This document shows, piece by piece, positions 5,845 to 6,774 of a stretch of DNA of 6,774 nt. This DNA is from an uncultured Clostridia bacterium (lineage in GTDB: Bacteria; Bacillota; Clostridia; Oscillospirales; CAG-272). The notes beneath the pieces were generated by a model. The model was not told where the DNA came from. It searched no databases and saw only the letters and a list, made by a program, of their open reading frames with translations. The position numbers and the translations under genes are program-made. Position 1 is the first letter of the stretch; the number at the start of each line of letters is the position of its first letter. The stretch is taken from the NCBI GenBank assembly GCA_937893945.1, contig CALCTA010000122.1, positions 1-6,774 on the forward strand. Direction: 5' to 3'.

Positions 5845-5932
5845 GATATTGAAAGAATTTTTTTGTAAAACCGTTTTTTGACCGTAGGGGCGTTCTTTGA
5901 ACGCCCGCGGGCGAACGCAGTTCGCCCCTACG
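5840..5932. repeat. Palindromic repeat copy with AT-rich promoter-side arm
   Basis: The core (5883-5932) has a perfect 10-bp inverted repeat, CGTAGGGGCG/CGCCCCTACG. It contains two 8-bp hairpins with 3-nt loops: GGGCGTTC/GAACGCCC (5888-5895 with 5899-5906) and GGGCGAAC/GTTCGCCC (5909-5916 with 5920-5927). The AT-rich arm (5840-5882) continues to the -35 box of the neighbouring promoter. Positions 5874-5928 are identical to 6720-6774, and recognisable similarity continues on the promoter side down to about 5814. Confidence 0.88.
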
Positions 5933-5969
5933 AACGAAAAAAGCAACCCTGTTGGGTTGCTTCGTTCGT
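5930..5969 (-). terminator. Intrinsic terminator of the 6014 gene
   Basis: AAGCAACCC (5941-5949) pairs with GGGTTGCTT (5954-5962) around a 4-nt loop. On the minus strand the stem runs into a T6 tract (complement of 5937-5942). Outside it ACGAACG (5930-5936) can pair with CGTTCGT (5963-5969). The outer left arm uses the last 3 bases of the palindromic repeat. It lies 45 nt past the stop codon of the gene at 6014. Confidence 0.8.
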
Positions 5970-6013
5970 TGGCGCGTGTTGACAAAAAAGATGCCAACAT
6001 GAATATGTTAAAA

Positions 6014-6583
6014 TTACTTATCGACAACGATTTTTTCAACAAGCTCCGCAATTTTATCGGTAACATAACCGAGAGCGGCATACTTGTCTTGGGTTTCCAT
6101 ATCGGAATCCTTGATCATTGCCATATTGTTATCAAATGCCGATTTCACCAAATTAACTTTTTTGGTTTCCTCGTTTTGAACGTCATCGTACATCTTTTCA
6201 TACATTTCAAGCATTTTGAGAAGTGTCAACTCTCTCGTTTTAAAAACGTCGCAAATTTCGGGGATTTGCTCGAAACGAGCCTCGCAATCTTCGCCCTCGA
6301 GTGATGAAAGCGCATCTCCAAGGCGGTGCAGGGAGGTCTGGGCGTTGTTCTCGGTAAGCTGTCTTTGTAATATGGTGATCTGCACGAATATTTCTTTTGC
6401 GGTTAATTTGTTTTCTTCCATTTTTTCTTCCTCCAAAATTTTATCCGGAGGACACGCAAGGCATATTTTATTTTCACCTACGAAGCGTGCCCTGCCGTTT
6501 TTTACAAGACCTTTCGCCCTTTTCGGGTAGGTCGCCTCATATTCGTTTCCTTGCTCATCAACAACAATTACGTTTTTTTCGAT
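6014..6583 (-). CDS. Two-part protein: YPKRAKGLVKNGRARFV-type N-terminal module plus helical C-terminus
   Basis: The frame encodes 189 aa if it starts at the AUC codon at 6581-6583, which has AAAGGGGG 8 nt upstream. It encodes 135 aa if it starts at the ATG at 6419-6421 (Met55), which has GGAGG 8 nt upstream. Residues 4-46 (VIVVDEQGNEYEATYPKRAKG...ENKICLACPP) resemble a small N-terminal module I remember from Clostridia proteins; its function is not known to me. It is basic in the middle and ends with two Cys (41 and 44). Residues 55-189 are predicted almost entirely helical and charged, with possible coiled-coil character, and have no signal or membrane segment. The frame is also open upstream to a TTG at 6689-6691, but that triplet is part of the -35 box and cannot be a start. 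No ATG, GTG or TTG lies in frame between the promoter and the module apart from one TTG at the predicted transcription start. End and strand are sure; the start is not. Confidence 0.72.
   Translation of the reverse strand: MEKNVIVVDEQGNEYEATYPKRAKGLVKNGRARFVGENKICLACPPDKILEEEKMEENKLTAKEIFVQITILQRQLTENNAQTSLHRLGDALSSLEGEDCEARFEQIPEICDVFKTRELTLLKMLEMYEKMYDDVQNEETKKVNLVKSAFDNNMAMIKDSDMETQDKYAALGYVTDKIAELVEKIVVDK
6430..6434 (-). promoter_or_regulatory. Internal ribosome binding site before Met55
   Basis: GGAGG on the minus strand lies 8 nt before an in-frame ATG (6419-6421), within the 189-codon frame. It would let the helical C-terminal part be made alone as a 135-aa protein. The match could be accidental, because it lies over codons for Glu-Glu (LEEEK). 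Confidence 0.5.
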
Positions 6584-6591
6584 GGGTGTCG

Positions 6592-6599
6592 CCCCCTTT
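6592..6599 (-). promoter_or_regulatory. Ribosome binding site in front of an AUC codon
   Basis: AAAGGGGG on the minus strand sits 8 nt before the AUC at 6581-6583, where an ATG would normally be expected (ATC GAA AAA AAC, encoding x-Glu-Lys-Asn). Its position argues that translation starts here or did so in an ancestor. Confidence 0.5.
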
Positions 6600-6662
6600 G
6601 TATTGATTTGCTTTTGCCAATGTTGTTTTTTGTTATGGGTACCGTCCCCGATCAGCAAGTTT

Positions 6663-6691
6663 ATTATAGCACACTTTGGAACAGATTGCAA
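6663..6691 (-). promoter_or_regulatory. Promoter of the 6014 gene, second copy of the repeat-linked promoter
   Basis: On the minus strand there is a -35 box TTGCAA (6686-6691), a 17-bp spacer and the -10 box TATAAT (6663-6668) with an extended TGC. The predicted start near 6656 gives a leader of about 70 nt before the AUC. The region aligns with the promoter at 5816-5844, and the same repeat follows it. Confidence 0.82.
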
Positions 6692-6774
6692 GATATTGAA
6701 AAAATTTTTGTAAAACCGCTTTTTTGACCGTAGGGGCGTTCTTTGAACGCCCGCGGGCGAACGCAGTTCGCCCC
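6687..6774. repeat. Palindromic repeat copy, cut by the window edge
   Basis: This is the second copy of the repeat at 5840-5932. The last 55 bases (6720-6774) are identical to 5874-5928, including both hairpin arms. The AT-rich arm (6687-6719) differs by a few substitutions and short indels in the A/T runs. The final TACG seen in the first copy would lie just beyond the window. Confidence 0.87.

Noticed and set aside
5930..5969. Structured RNA or tRNA-like element
   Set aside because: It is a single extended hairpin ending in a T-run, with no cloverleaf or conserved loops, and is fully explained as a terminator.
5797..6081. 94-codon minus-strand open frame
   Set aside because: It runs through a promoter, the palindromic repeat and a terminator, and overlaps the end of the 6014 gene in another frame.
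5897..6304. 135-codon plus-strand open frame
   Set aside because: It starts in the repeat and runs antisense to the 6014 gene. The protein has no recognisable features.
6584..6691. Start of the 6014 gene at the TTG at 6689-6691
   Set aside because: That TTG is the first half of the TTGCAA -35 box, so it would not be transcribed from this promoter.

Overview
The window looks like chromosomal DNA from a gut-type anaerobic Clostridia bacterium (Firmicutes, perhaps Oscillospirales or Christensenellales), probably from a metagenome assembly. This is inferred from the sugar-processing genes, the Shine-Dalgarno leaders, the strong extended -10 promoters, the mid-range GC content and the many short GTAGGGG...CCCCTAC palindromic repeats between genes. 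No rRNA, tRNA, CRISPR array, transposase or phage gene is visible. Placement below class level is not supported.

Layout. Positions 1-262 hold no supported gene. They are packed with palindromic repeats, one of which gives a good minus-strand terminator. Next come three minus-strand genes: a SASA/SGNH carbohydrate esterase with Ig-like flanks (263-1969), a small membrane-anchored protein of unknown function (2066-2470) and a compact GH43-type glycosidase (2566-3414). A 174-bp divergent promoter region with an interrupted palindrome separates the GH43 gene from a plus-strand pair: a Gfo/Idh/MocA-fold protein (3589-4866) and a GNAT acetyltransferase (4870-5406), spaced 3 bp apart. A two-way terminator (5426-5461) separates these from two minus-strand genes: a 99-aa three-helix membrane protein (5493-5792) and a two-part soluble protein (6014 to about 6583) whose start codon is a puzzle.

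How it fits together. The esterase, GH43 and Gfo/Idh genes form a small sugar-processing neighbourhood. None of the three has a recognisable signal peptide, so they most likely act in the cytoplasm on imported, acetyl-decorated oligosaccharides. All three show departures from textbook active sites: ExxH instead of DxxH in the esterase, Asp at the usual GH43 acid Glu position, and ECI instead of EKP in the Gfo/Idh protein.

The strongest non-gene signals are: (1) six promoters with the same architecture (TTnnnn, 17-bp spacer, TGnTATAAT-like); (2) a repeat-plus-promoter cassette of about 115 bp present twice, each time upstream of a minus-strand gene; (3) a promoter whose -35 box lies in the loop of the preceding gene's terminator; and (4) a conserved-looking N-terminal domain whose reading frame has AUC where a start codon is expected, with a well-placed ribosome binding site. 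I did not find a clear new multi-gene system such as a defence or secretion system.
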